This document shows, one piece after another, positions 19,167-27,750 of a stretch of DNA of 49,991 nt. Position numbers and translations under genes: made by a program. Each line of letters begins with the position of its first letter. Position 1 is the first letter of the stretch. Under the pieces are notes generated by a model. That model saw only the letters and a list, made by a program, of their open reading frames with translations. It was not told the origin of the DNA and did not search any database. The DNA lies in contig CAMNIA010000002.1 of the NCBI GenBank assembly GCA_946540105.1, positions 1 through 49,991 of the forward strand, given 5' to 3'. The stretch comes from an uncultured Prevotella sp. GTDB taxonomy: Bacteria; Bacteroidota; Bacteroidia; Bacteroidales; Bacteroidaceae.

Positions 19167-21020
19167 ATGAGAGACTACAGACATTTGACAGACGAGGAAA
19201 TCATTGTATTAGAGAACAACAGTTGTTGGGCTGAAGACTGGAACCGCATCATGGTGGCAGAGGCCTTCTCACCCTATGGTTTCCACCGTGTAGTGTTTTA
19301 CGGAGATATCCGACTGGGGGTCTTCGAACAACAAGTGGAGGTGACCAGTGGCTTTACTAAGCATGCGGGCATCAACGACGCTACACTGCGCAACGTGACC
19401 GTGGGTGACAACTGCTTGATTGAACGTGTGGGCAATTACATTAACAACTACACCATAGGTGACAACTGCTTCATCTCCAACATTTCGACGATGGAGACGA
19501 CACAGGGCGCTACCTACGGTGAGGGACACCTGGTTAGCGTGCTCAATGAGATGGGCGACGGAAACGTCATCCTGTTCCATGACCTGAACTCGCAGTTGGC
19601 AGCATTTATGGTGAAATATTTCAAGGATAAGCAGCTGAAAGACAGTCTGACCCGCCTCATCAACGAGGAGATACGTTTCACGCAGCCCGAGCAGGGCACC
19701 ATTGGCAATAGGGTGAAGATTGTCAACTCGAAGGAGATTACCAATACAGTTGTGAAGGACGACTGTGAAATAAACGGTGCCGCACGTCTGAGCGACTGCA
19801 CCATTATGTCTTCGGCCGATGCCTCTGTCTATATTGGTACAGGTGTCATCTGCGAGAACTCCATTATCTGTAATGGCTGTAGCATCACCAACTCGGTGAA
19901 GATGCAAGACTGCTTTGTGGGCGAAGCCTGCCAGATAACCAACGGCTTTACTGCCGAGGCCAGTGTCTTCTTTGCCAATAGCTATATGGCTAACGGCGAG
20001 GCGTGTGCCGCCTTCTGTGGACCTTTCTCTGCGTCACACCATAAGTCGAGCCTGCTCATCGGCGGCGAGTTCTCGTTCTACAATGCCGGCTCGAATACCA
20101 ACTTCTCGAACCACGCCTATAAAATGGGACCTCTGCACTACGGAACCCTGGAACGCGGTACGAAGACAGCAAGTGGTGCCTACGTGCTGATGCCCGCCAA
20201 GATAGGCGCCTTCAGTGTCTGTTTTGGCAAACTGATGAACCACCCCGACATGCGCTGTCTGCCTTTTGCATACCTGCTGGCATACGGCGAGACAATGTAT
20301 ATCGTTCCTGGACGTAACATCACGACGGTGGGACTGTATCGTGACATCAAGAAGTGGCCCAAGCGCGACAAACGGCCTGCCTCCTGCCGTAAATCGATTA
20401 TCAACTTCGATTGGTTGTCACCATTTACCGTCGGCGAAATCGTGCAGGGCAAGCGTATCCTCGAAAACCTGCGTCAGGCAGGCGGTAAGAATGTGTCGTC
20501 GTATAACTTCCAAGAGTACATCATCAACGCCACGTCGCTGAAGAAAGGCATCAAATACTACGATATCGCTCTGCGCATCTACATAGGTGCCGTCGTGAAA
20601 CGTGCCATCAAGGGCGGATGGCTGGGAAAACCTGAGAATACCATAGGCGAGGGCGACTGGAACGACCTGTCGGGTCTCTTGCTGCCGGCATCGGAGGAAG
20701 CGCGTCTGCTCAATGACATCAAGAGCGGAATGATTGAGAGCATACAGGAGGTGCTTGACCGTTTCAACGACATCAACAGCCACTACCGTGAATATCAGTG
20801 GGCGTGGACCTATCAGCTCATCCTCGACTATTACGGGCTGGACGAACTGACTGACGCTGCCATCCAGCGCATTCGTGAAGACTATGTCAAGGCTCGACGT
20901 GCCTGGATAGCCGAAATCCGCAAGGATGCACAGAAAGAGTTTGACATGGGTGATGTCGAACAGGAGGTATTCGACGACTTTATTTCGAAGCTCGATCACG
21001 AAGTGGATTATGAAGACTAA
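19167..21020 (+). CDS. DUF4954-like protein with hexapeptide (left-handed beta-helix) repeats
   Basis: MRDYRHLTDEEIIVLENNSCWAEDWNRI...; repeated [IV]GDNC-type hexapeptides (VTVGDNCLIERV, YTIGDNCFISNI). Confidence 0.75.
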   Translation: MRDYRHLTDEEIIVLENNSCWAEDWNRIMVAEAFSPYGFHRVVFYGDIRLGVFEQQVEVTSGFTKHAGINDATLRNVTVGDNCLIERVGNYINNYTIGDNCFISNISTMETTQGATYGEGHLVSVLNEMGDGNVILFHDLNSQLAAFMVKYFKDKQLKDSLTRLINEEIRFTQPEQGTIGNRVKIVNSKEITNTVVKDDCEINGAARLSDCTIMSSADASVYIGTGVICENSIICNGCSITNSVKMQDCFVGEACQITNGFTAEASVFFANSYMANGEACAAFCGPFSASHHKSSLLIGGEFSFYNAGSNTNFSNHAYKMGPLHYGTLERGTKTASGAYVLMPAKIGAFSVCFGKLMNHPDMRCLPFAYLLAYGETMYIVPGRNITTVGLYRDIKKWPKRDKRPASCRKSIINFDWLSPFTVGEIVQGKRILENLRQAGGKNVSSYNFQEYIINATSLKKGIKYYDIALRIYIGAVVKRAIKGGWLGKPENTIGEGDWNDLSGLLLPASEEARLLNDIKSGMIESIQEVLDRFNDINSHYREYQWAWTYQLILDYYGLDELTDAAIQRIREDYVKARRAWIAEIRKDAQKEFDMGDVEQEVFDDFISKLDHEVDYED

Positions 21021-21051
21021 ATAGAAATAGGTAATAAGGAGAGACAGAACG

Positions 21052-23952
21052 ATGAAAAAAATGCTTTGCATTTTGCTTGCTGTGCTGCTACTCAGCTCTT
21101 TTAGCAAGTACAAGTTTGAAGAGGTCAAGGATGATCCACTGAAGACGCGTATCTATACATTGAAGAATGGTTTGAAAGTTTACTTGAGTGTCAACGACGA
21201 GAAGCCACGCATACAGACATACATTGTGGTGCGTACGGGTTCGAAGAACGACCCCGCAGAGACGACGGGACTGGCACACTATTTGGAACACCTGATGTTC
21301 AAAGGTACTGATAAGTATGGTGTGACAGACCCGAAAGCCGAAGCCCCCCTGCTTGCCGACATTGAGCAGCGCTACGAGAAATATCGCCAGCTGAAGGACT
21401 CCGATGCACGCCGGAGGGCTTATCATGAGATTGACTCCGTGTCGCAACTGGCGGCACGCTACTTTATTCCCAACGAGTACGACAAGATGATGTCACACAT
21501 CGGTGCCGAGGGTACGAATGCTAACACGTGGCACGACCGTACGTGCTACGTCGAGGACATCCCGTCGAACCAAGTCGAGGCGTGGCTGAAGATAGAAGCC
21601 GACCGCTTCAAGAACATGACCATTCGCGGATTCCATACCGAGCTGGAGGCTGTCTATGAGGAGTATAACATCTATCTGACCGATGACAACGAGAAGATGT
21701 ACAACGCCATGATGACAAAGCTCTTCCCCTCGCACGCCTACGGCACGCAGACCACCATCGGTACACAAGAGCACTTGAAGAATCCCAGCATCACGAACAT
21801 CAAGAACTACTTCAAGAAGTGGTATGTGCCTAACAATACCGCCATCTGTATGGCCGGTGACTTCAACCCCGATGCAGTCATCGCGTTGATTGATAAGTAC
21901 TTTGGCGACTGGCAGCCAGCGTCTGAGGCTGACATCCAACAACCCTCATTCCCTGTGCAGCCTGTGCTGACTGCTGCTGTCGACACTACCGTCGTCGGTC
22001 AGGAGGCAGAGCAGCTGCTATTAGGTTGGCGTTTCGACAAGGCATCATCGCTCCAGTCAGATACCCTGTTGGTAGTAGAATATATGCTGAATAACGGTGT
22101 GGCAGGACTGATTGACCTGGACATCAATCAGCAGATGAAGATGCAACGCGCTGAGGCTTCAACCGAGATGCTGTTGGACTACAGCACCTTCCAACTGGGC
22201 GGAACACCCCGTCAGGGACAGTCGCTCGATGAGGTGCGCAGCCTGCTGTTGGCAGAAGTGGCGAAGTTGAAGAGCGGCGACTTCAGTGATGATCTGTTAC
22301 CATCGGTCATCAACAACCTGAAGCTACGTGAGTTCGAGGCGATGGAACACAATAATTCTCGTACGTCAGCCTTTCTTTCAGCCTTCGTCAATGGCACTCC
22401 ATGGGAGCAGCGCGTCAAGAAGTTCGACCGCGTCAGCGGCATCACGAAACAGCAAATCATTGATTTCGTCAACCGCCATTTCCGTGACAACTACGTCGCA
22501 GTCTATAAACGGCAAGGCACAGATCCCAACCAGAAGAAGATTGACAAGCCCGAGATAACCGCCATACCTACGAACCGCGACGCCGTCAGCCAGTTTGTGC
22601 AGGAGATACAGCAGATGGAGGTAAAGCCCATCGAGCCACGCTTCGTCGACTTCCAGCGCGACTTGACCTTTACAACCGCCGACAATGGTTCCCCCATAGT
22701 CTACGTCCAGAATACGGAAAACGGACGCTTCCAGCTGTACTTCCGCTACGACTTCGGCGAGGACGCTGACATTCGTTACTACTACGCGGCTGACTATTTG
22801 GACTATCTGGGTACCGACTCGCTCAGTGCCGAGCAGGTACGCCAGCAGTTCTACAAGCTGGCATGCCATTATGGTGTGAATGTAGAAGAGCGTACGGTGA
22901 CAGTCTTCTTGTCAGGTCTCGCCAAGAATATGCCTCAGGCACTAACGCTGCTTGACCATCTGATGCACCACGCCAAGGTTGACAAGGCGGCTTATCAGCA
23001 GTATATTGCCGTGCATGACAAAAAACTGACCGACCGGAAGTTCAACCAGCAGACCAACTTCGGGGCTTTAGCGCAGTATGGTCTTTATGGTCCTTATAAC
23101 TCCATGCGTAACCTGATGACCGCGCGTCAGCTAGAAGCAACAGACCCGCAGGTGCTATTAGACCTGCTGAAAGGGTTGGACCAGTACCAGCACTCCATAT
23201 TGTATTATGGTCCGCTGACGACTACCGAATTGGCAACAACTGTCGCCAAAGGTCAACCTTTGGCAAAGACACTGAAACCTGTACCGCAGGGCAGGCACTA
23301 CACCATGCAGCTCACGCCGCAGAACGAGGTCATGATAGCCCCCTACGATGCGAAGAACATCTACATGATGCTAATGCACATCGAAGACCAGCCTTGGCGT
23401 GTCGACGATGCTGCCGTCAAGGCTATCTTCAATGAGTATTACGGTGGCTCGATGGGGAGCGTTGTGTTCCAAGAGATTCGTGAATCACGCGGCTTGGCTT
23501 ATCATGCTAATGCCGTCTTCAGTGACCGAAAATACCCTGACCTACAAGACCAGGCGCTGGTGCTTATCGTCACCCAGAACGACAAGCTGATGGACTGTGT
23601 ACGTCAGTTCCACCACATTCTGGATACTATTCCGCAGAACGAGGGGTCGTTCCAAATAGCCAAAGAGGCTGTCAAGAAGAAAATAGCCAGCAACCGCACT
23701 ACGAAGTCGGCACTTATCAGCGCCTGGCTGTTAGCGCGTAATATGAACATCGACTACGACCTGAACCAGCGCATCTACGAACAACTGCCTGATGTTACGC
23801 TGAAGGACGTGGTGCGCTTCGAACAGGAACATATGGCTCGTAAGCCTTACCGCTACGTCATCTTGGGCGACGAGCGTGAGCTGGACATGAAGTCACTGGA
23901 GCAGATAGCTCCCGTCAAGCGTCTGTCGACTACTGAGATATTCGGATACTAA
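21052..23952 (+). CDS. M16 family zinc metallopeptidase (two-domain)
   Basis: TGLAHYLEHLMFKGTDKYG contains inverted zinc motif HXXEH; downstream ELEAVYEEYN; second inactive-type domain. Confidence 0.93.
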   Translation: MKKMLCILLAVLLLSSFSKYKFEEVKDDPLKTRIYTLKNGLKVYLSVNDEKPRIQTYIVVRTGSKNDPAETTGLAHYLEHLMFKGTDKYGVTDPKAEAPLLADIEQRYEKYRQLKDSDARRRAYHEIDSVSQLAARYFIPNEYDKMMSHIGAEGTNANTWHDRTCYVEDIPSNQVEAWLKIEADRFKNMTIRGFHTELEAVYEEYNIYLTDDNEKMYNAMMTKLFPSHAYGTQTTIGTQEHLKNPSITNIKNYFKKWYVPNNTAICMAGDFNPDAVIALIDKYFGDWQPASEADIQQPSFPVQPVLTAAVDTTVVGQEAEQLLLGWRFDKASSLQSDTLLVVEYMLNNGVAGLIDLDINQQMKMQRAEASTEMLLDYSTFQLGGTPRQGQSLDEVRSLLLAEVAKLKSGDFSDDLLPSVINNLKLREFEAMEHNNSRTSAFLSAFVNGTPWEQRVKKFDRVSGITKQQIIDFVNRHFRDNYVAVYKRQGTDPNQKKIDKPEITAIPTNRDAVSQFVQEIQQMEVKPIEPRFVDFQRDLTFTTADNGSPIVYVQNTENGRFQLYFRYDFGEDADIRYYYAADYLDYLGTDSLSAEQVRQQFYKLACHYGVNVEERTVTVFLSGLAKNMPQALTLLDHLMHHAKVDKAAYQQYIAVHDKKLTDRKFNQQTNFGALAQYGLYGPYNSMRNLMTARQLEATDPQVLLDLLKGLDQYQHSILYYGPLTTTELATTVAKGQPLAKTLKPVPQGRHYTMQLTPQNEVMIAPYDAKNIYMMLMHIEDQPWRVDDAAVKAIFNEYYGGSMGSVVFQEIRESRGLAYHANAVFSDRKYPDLQDQALVLIVTQNDKLMDCVRQFHHILDTIPQNEGSFQIAKEAVKKKIASNRTTKSALISAWLLARNMNIDYDLNQRIYEQLPDVTLKDVVRFEQEHMARKPYRYVILGDERELDMKSLEQIAPVKRLSTTEIFGY

Positions 23953-26830
23953 GCTGGTGCTTCTTACCGCTGTCTATGGTGTATTTTTTCAAAACACCAG
24001 GTCCGCAAGAGCTATTGCCTAGTCCCATCACGGCGCAGTCAATGGAGAGGAAGGTCTTGCCTTCCTCTTCTTTTAGCTCATAGTCGTGGCTCTTGCTCGC
24101 CAGATACTGTGCGGAGTAGGGCAGTGCTGAGAACGAGAAGGCTTGGCTGACGGCTTCGATGCGTAGCTTCTTGCCCTTCTTGGTCTTCAGTTCCACGTAT
24201 GTGCAGTCTTCGTGGTTGCCTGAGTCCTGCGGACGTGGGTAGTGAACGTACTGCTCGCTGACCTTCGATTGCCACAAGCCAATGGGGCACGACACCTTAC
24301 GGTCAGGGTAGTTGTCCCACGGTCCGCGACCATACCACGTCAGCAGTTCGTACTCACGCGGCAGTTCGATGACGATGCCCAAACGTGGCAGTGGGGGCAA
24401 CGTGTCGGGAATCACGAAGGTAAAGGTCAGTTCGTTGCCGTTCTGCTCCATCGTCATTGGGAGTCGCAGGGTGTCCAGTCGGCAGCGTTTCCAGTCTTTT
24501 GCCAACCAGTTGCCGAAGCTTTTGTCGTTGTCAGTTGGTGCACGGAAACACTGCGGTCTGATGGCATCGACGAGGGCTGAAAGGTGGGCGCTGAGTACCT
24601 GTTGCTTCTTCAGCGCCTTGGGCTTGGCAGCCTTGGTCTCGGGGTACTTGTCAGCAATCTGTTGCTCGCTGCTGCCGCCATAGACGGCTTGTACCTCGTA
24701 GTATTTTGGCGTCAGACTGCGGTCGCTCATGATGATGCCATTCATGCAGAAGGCATGCAGATTGGGCTTGTCGCCAAAATCGCCACCATAGAGCACTGGG
24801 GGATTCTTGGCCAATGGTTTATTGTTCATGGTTGAACCTTGAACCTTGGAAGCAGAATCTTGAATCTTGAACCCTGAATCTTGAACTGGAATAATTCCCT
24901 GGTCTACCCAGTCCCATATGAAGCCGCCCAGCAAACGTGGGTTGGCGTTTATCTCGTCCCAATACTCTTTGAAGTTGCCTAAAGCATTACCCATTGAGTG
25001 GGCATACTCGCTGGTCAGCACAGGACGGGGTCCGCCATCGCTGCCCTCCCACGCGCAGTGGTCTCCAGTTCGGTTCGCTATTTCCACCAGTCGTTCCCAG
25101 CGTGCATTCTCGGCACGCTCTTTGTCAGAGCCTTCGGCAATGCCCGGGTTGAGGTATTCCTTCATCACGCGTGGGTAGAAACGCGAGATGACATCCACCG
25201 TATGGGGGTCTGAGGCGGTACGTCCTGAAGCGATATTCACCGACAGCATGCCCTGCGCCCCTTCGTAGTGTACGGGACGGGTGGGGTCAAACTCGTGCAG
25301 CCATGCCGACATTGCCGCATGGTTAGCGCCATATCCGCTCTCGTTGCCCAAACTCCAGAAAATGATGCAGGGGTAGTTCTTATCACGTTCGGCCATACGC
25401 ACCACGCGGTCCATGAAGGCATCGTGCCAGTCGGGTGTCGATGCCAGCGTACCACGCAGACCGTGTGTCTCGCAGTCGGCTTCGTCCATGACGTACATAC
25501 CGATAGAGTCGCACAACTCGTACCAGCGTGGACAGTTGGGATAGTGTGACAGGCGCACCGCATTGATGTTGGCCTGTTTCATCAGTTCCAGGTCACGCTT
25601 CATCACAGCCTCCGTCATTACGCGCGCCCTATAGGGGTCGTGCTCGTGGCGGTTTACACCGCGTATCTTAATGGCCTTGCCATTCACCTTCAGTTGACCG
25701 TCCTCTATGCGGATACTTCGGAAGCCCACTTGCTGTGTCACGCGCTCAACGGTCTTCCCGCTGGTGTCTTTCAGTTCAAGACATAGGCTGTAGAGGTAGG
25801 GGGTTTCTGCGCTCCACAGTCGTGGTTTGTTTACCTTCATCGCCATACGCTCAAATTTCCGGTACCCCCGTTGTGAATACCATTCGTTCATGCGTTTGGC
25901 CTTATGCGCCAGGTCCAGCACCTCGTCGGCAGCAACAGAGTCGCTGGCTAGCTCGTGCGAACCATCCTTAAGTGTTGCCACTAGGCGGTAGCCCTCGCCT
26001 GTCGCTCCGTTATAGACGGCAAACAGCGGGTTGATGGCTAATGTCCATAGGTCGTTGCCTTGTGAGGCACCGTCGGCGGATAGTGTGCGCACAGCAACAT
26101 CCCTGAGCCTTACATCGGGTGTGTGATACATCAGCACGTCACGATGGATGCCGCCAAAACGCCAGAAGTCTTGATCCTCCAGATAGGAGCCGTCGCTATA
26201 CTTATACACTTCGATGGCTATCTTGTTTTCACCCTTCTTAATATATGGGGTCACGTTAAACTCGGACGGTTCCATAGACCCCTGGCTGTAACCAACTTTC
26301 TTGCCGTTTATCCAAACATAGAACGCCGACATCACTCCCTCGAAGCGCAGAAAGGTTTGCCCCGTCAGCCACTCGTTGCCAATGGTGAAAGTCCTTCTGT
26401 ACTGACCTGTCGGGTTGCGTTCCTCGTACGTCGTCCAGTCACTCTTGGGCTCACTCGTCACACGTGGTGGGTCTATCTTAAACGGATAGCCTGCAGAGAC
26501 GTAGATAGGCGTCCCATAGCAATGGCCGCTGGTGTTCACTTCCCAGTTGGCGGGAACCGGAAACACCGTCCATCCGCTGTCATCGAAGTCGGTGCGGTAG
26601 AAGTCCTTCACCCGCAACTCGGGTGTCTTCGTCCAGCGGAATCTCCAGTCGCCATTGAGCAACATCATACGGTCGCCCTTCTGGTTGCCAAAGGGGATGA
26701 AGTATGCGCGTGCCGGCTCACGGTTTACTTCTAACACGTGGTTGTTCTCCCAGTCGTGCTGTTTGCTCTGTGCCGCCATCAGCGTTGCCGTCATGAGCAG
26801 CAGTAAAGAGATTATGTTTCTTCTCATCAT
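23930..26830 (-). CDS. GH2 beta-galactosidase-like enzyme
   Basis: CIIFWSLGNESGYGANH (acid/base), PVLTSEYAHSMGNALGNFKEYWDEI (nucleophile region), FIWDWVDQG, FRAPTDNDKSFGNWL, LLTWYGRGPWDNYPDRK. Confidence 0.92.
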   Translation of the reverse strand: MMRRNIISLLLLMTATLMAAQSKQHDWENNHVLEVNREPARAYFIPFGNQKGDRMMLLNGDWRFRWTKTPELRVKDFYRTDFDDSGWTVFPVPANWEVNTSGHCYGTPIYVSAGYPFKIDPPRVTSEPKSDWTTYEERNPTGQYRRTFTIGNEWLTGQTFLRFEGVMSAFYVWINGKKVGYSQGSMEPSEFNVTPYIKKGENKIAIEVYKYSDGSYLEDQDFWRFGGIHRDVLMYHTPDVRLRDVAVRTLSADGASQGNDLWTLAINPLFAVYNGATGEGYRLVATLKDGSHELASDSVAADEVLDLAHKAKRMNEWYSQRGYRKFERMAMKVNKPRLWSAETPYLYSLCLELKDTSGKTVERVTQQVGFRSIRIEDGQLKVNGKAIKIRGVNRHEHDPYRARVMTEAVMKRDLELMKQANINAVRLSHYPNCPRWYELCDSIGMYVMDEADCETHGLRGTLASTPDWHDAFMDRVVRMAERDKNYPCIIFWSLGNESGYGANHAAMSAWLHEFDPTRPVHYEGAQGMLSVNIASGRTASDPHTVDVISRFYPRVMKEYLNPGIAEGSDKERAENARWERLVEIANRTGDHCAWEGSDGGPRPVLTSEYAHSMGNALGNFKEYWDEINANPRLLGGFIWDWVDQGIIPVQDSGFKIQDSASKVQGSTMNNKPLAKNPPVLYGGDFGDKPNLHAFCMNGIIMSDRSLTPKYYEVQAVYGGSSEQQIADKYPETKAAKPKALKKQQVLSAHLSALVDAIRPQCFRAPTDNDKSFGNWLAKDWKRCRLDTLRLPMTMEQNGNELTFTFVIPDTLPPLPRLGIVIELPREYELLTWYGRGPWDNYPDRKVSCPIGLWQSKVSEQYVHYPRPQDSGNHEDCTYVELKTKKGKKLRIEAVSQAFSFSALPYSAQYLASKSHDYELKEEEGKTFLSIDCAVMGLGNSSCGPGVLKKYTIDSGKKHQLSIRISQ
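24831..24888. repeat. Degenerate 7-nt tandem array (TTGAACC/TTGAATC type) inside the GH2 CDS
   Basis: gttgaaccttgaaccttggaagcagaatcttgaatcttgaaccctgaatcttgaactgg; encodes VQDSGFKIQDSASKVQGST. Confidence 0.8.
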
Positions 26831-26849
26831 AAGTCATGTTTTTATCTAT

Positions 26850-26886
26850 AAAAAAAGACTGACGTTACCCCATTTTGTCGTCAGTC
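26850..26886 (-). terminator. Rho-independent terminator/attenuator immediately upstream of the GH2 start
   Basis: On -: GACTGACG ACAAAATGGGGTAA CGTCAGTC TTTTTTT; perfect 8-bp stem followed by a T7 run; ends about 20 nt before the ATG at 26830. Confidence 0.7.
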
Positions 26887-26946
26887 CTCTTACTAAATGC
26901 TCACCATTCCGGACCTTTCAAGTAGGGGTGAACGTGCCATCTAACA

Positions 26947-27012
26947 GGTAGAAAAACGCCGAGTTGCTGGTAGAAAAACGCCGAGTTGCTGGTAGAAAAA
27001 CGCCGAGTTGCT
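26947..27012. repeat. Three perfect tandem copies of a 22-bp unit GGTAGAAAAACGCCGAGTTGCT
   Basis: Identical units at 26947-26968, 26969-26990 and 26991-27012. Confidence 0.97.
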
Positions 27013-27038
27013 GGTCGATAGCGTCCGCCGCACAAATT

Positions 27039-27074
27039 AGGGCGGGCGCCCATAAATATTGGAGCGCCCGCCCT
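27039..27074. repeat. Perfect 11-bp GC-rich inverted repeat with 14-nt AT-rich spacer
   Basis: AGGGCGGGCGC (27039-27049) and GCGCCCGCCCT (27064-27074), separated by CCATAAATATTGGA. Confidence 0.95.
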
Positions 27075-27137
27075 GATATGTTGGAGCGGTCGGTCGAAAC
27101 TGGATTTTATTCTGTCTGATTGTCTTGCTTTATAGAC

Positions 27138-27680
27138 TTAATAGTTCTCGGCCTTTACTTGGAAATACGACTGTGGATGGTCGCAGACGGGGCATACATC
27201 GGGAGCTTTCTTCCCAATGACGATATGTCCGCAGTTGCTGCATTGCCAGATGACGTCTCCGTCCTTGGTGAAGACACGCTCGCGCTTGACGTTGTCCAAG
27301 AGTTTGCGATAGCGCTCTTCGTGAGCTTTCTCGATGGCTGCTACACCTTCGAACTTTTCGGCAATCTCAGGGAAACCCTCTTCACGTGCTTCACGTGCCA
27401 TGCGTGCATACATGTCTGTCCACTCAAAATTCTCACCTCCTGCGGCAGCCTCTAGATTGCTGGCAGTGTCCTTGATGGCACCACCCTCCAGCAACTTGAA
27501 CCACATCTTGGCATGTTCTTTCTCGTTGGCTGCCGTCTCCTCGAAGATAGCGGCAATCTGAACGAAACCGTCTTTCTTGGCCTTAGAAGCCCAATACGAA
27601 TACTTGTTGCGAGCCATTGACTCACCGGCAAAAGCCTCTTGCAGATTCTTCTCTGTCTTTGTTCCTTTTAATTCTTTCAT
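27138..27680 (-). CDS. rbr: Rubrerythrin
   Basis: [40 protein letters not shown]-terminal rubredoxin-like [34 protein letters not shown] at 27680 preferred over the ORF-track start at 27818. Confidence 0.95.
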   Translation of the reverse strand: MKELKGTKTEKNLQEAFAGESMARNKYSYWASKAKKDGFVQIAAIFEETAANEKEHAKMWFKLLEGGAIKDTASNLEAAAGGENFEWTDMYARMAREAREEGFPEIAEKFEGVAAIEKAHEERYRKLLDNVKRERVFTKDGDVIWQCSNCGHIVIGKKAPDVCPVCDHPQSYFQVKAENY

Positions 27681-27750
27681 AGCGTTGTATTTGTTTGGTT
27701 TAGTATATGTATGTAAGTTGTTTGATGTCTGATGTAATACCTTGTAGAAA

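Noticed and set aside
20418-21128. 236-aa minus-strand ORF spanning the DUF4954/M16 junction
   Set aside because: Antisense to two supported genes with no motif of its own.
26947-27012. CRISPR array
   Set aside because: The 22-bp units are directly adjacent with no spacers, and no cas genes are visible.
27039-27074. Intrinsic terminator for rubrerythrin
   Set aside because: Strong stem but no adjacent T-run on either strand; the terminator at 26850-26886 fits better.
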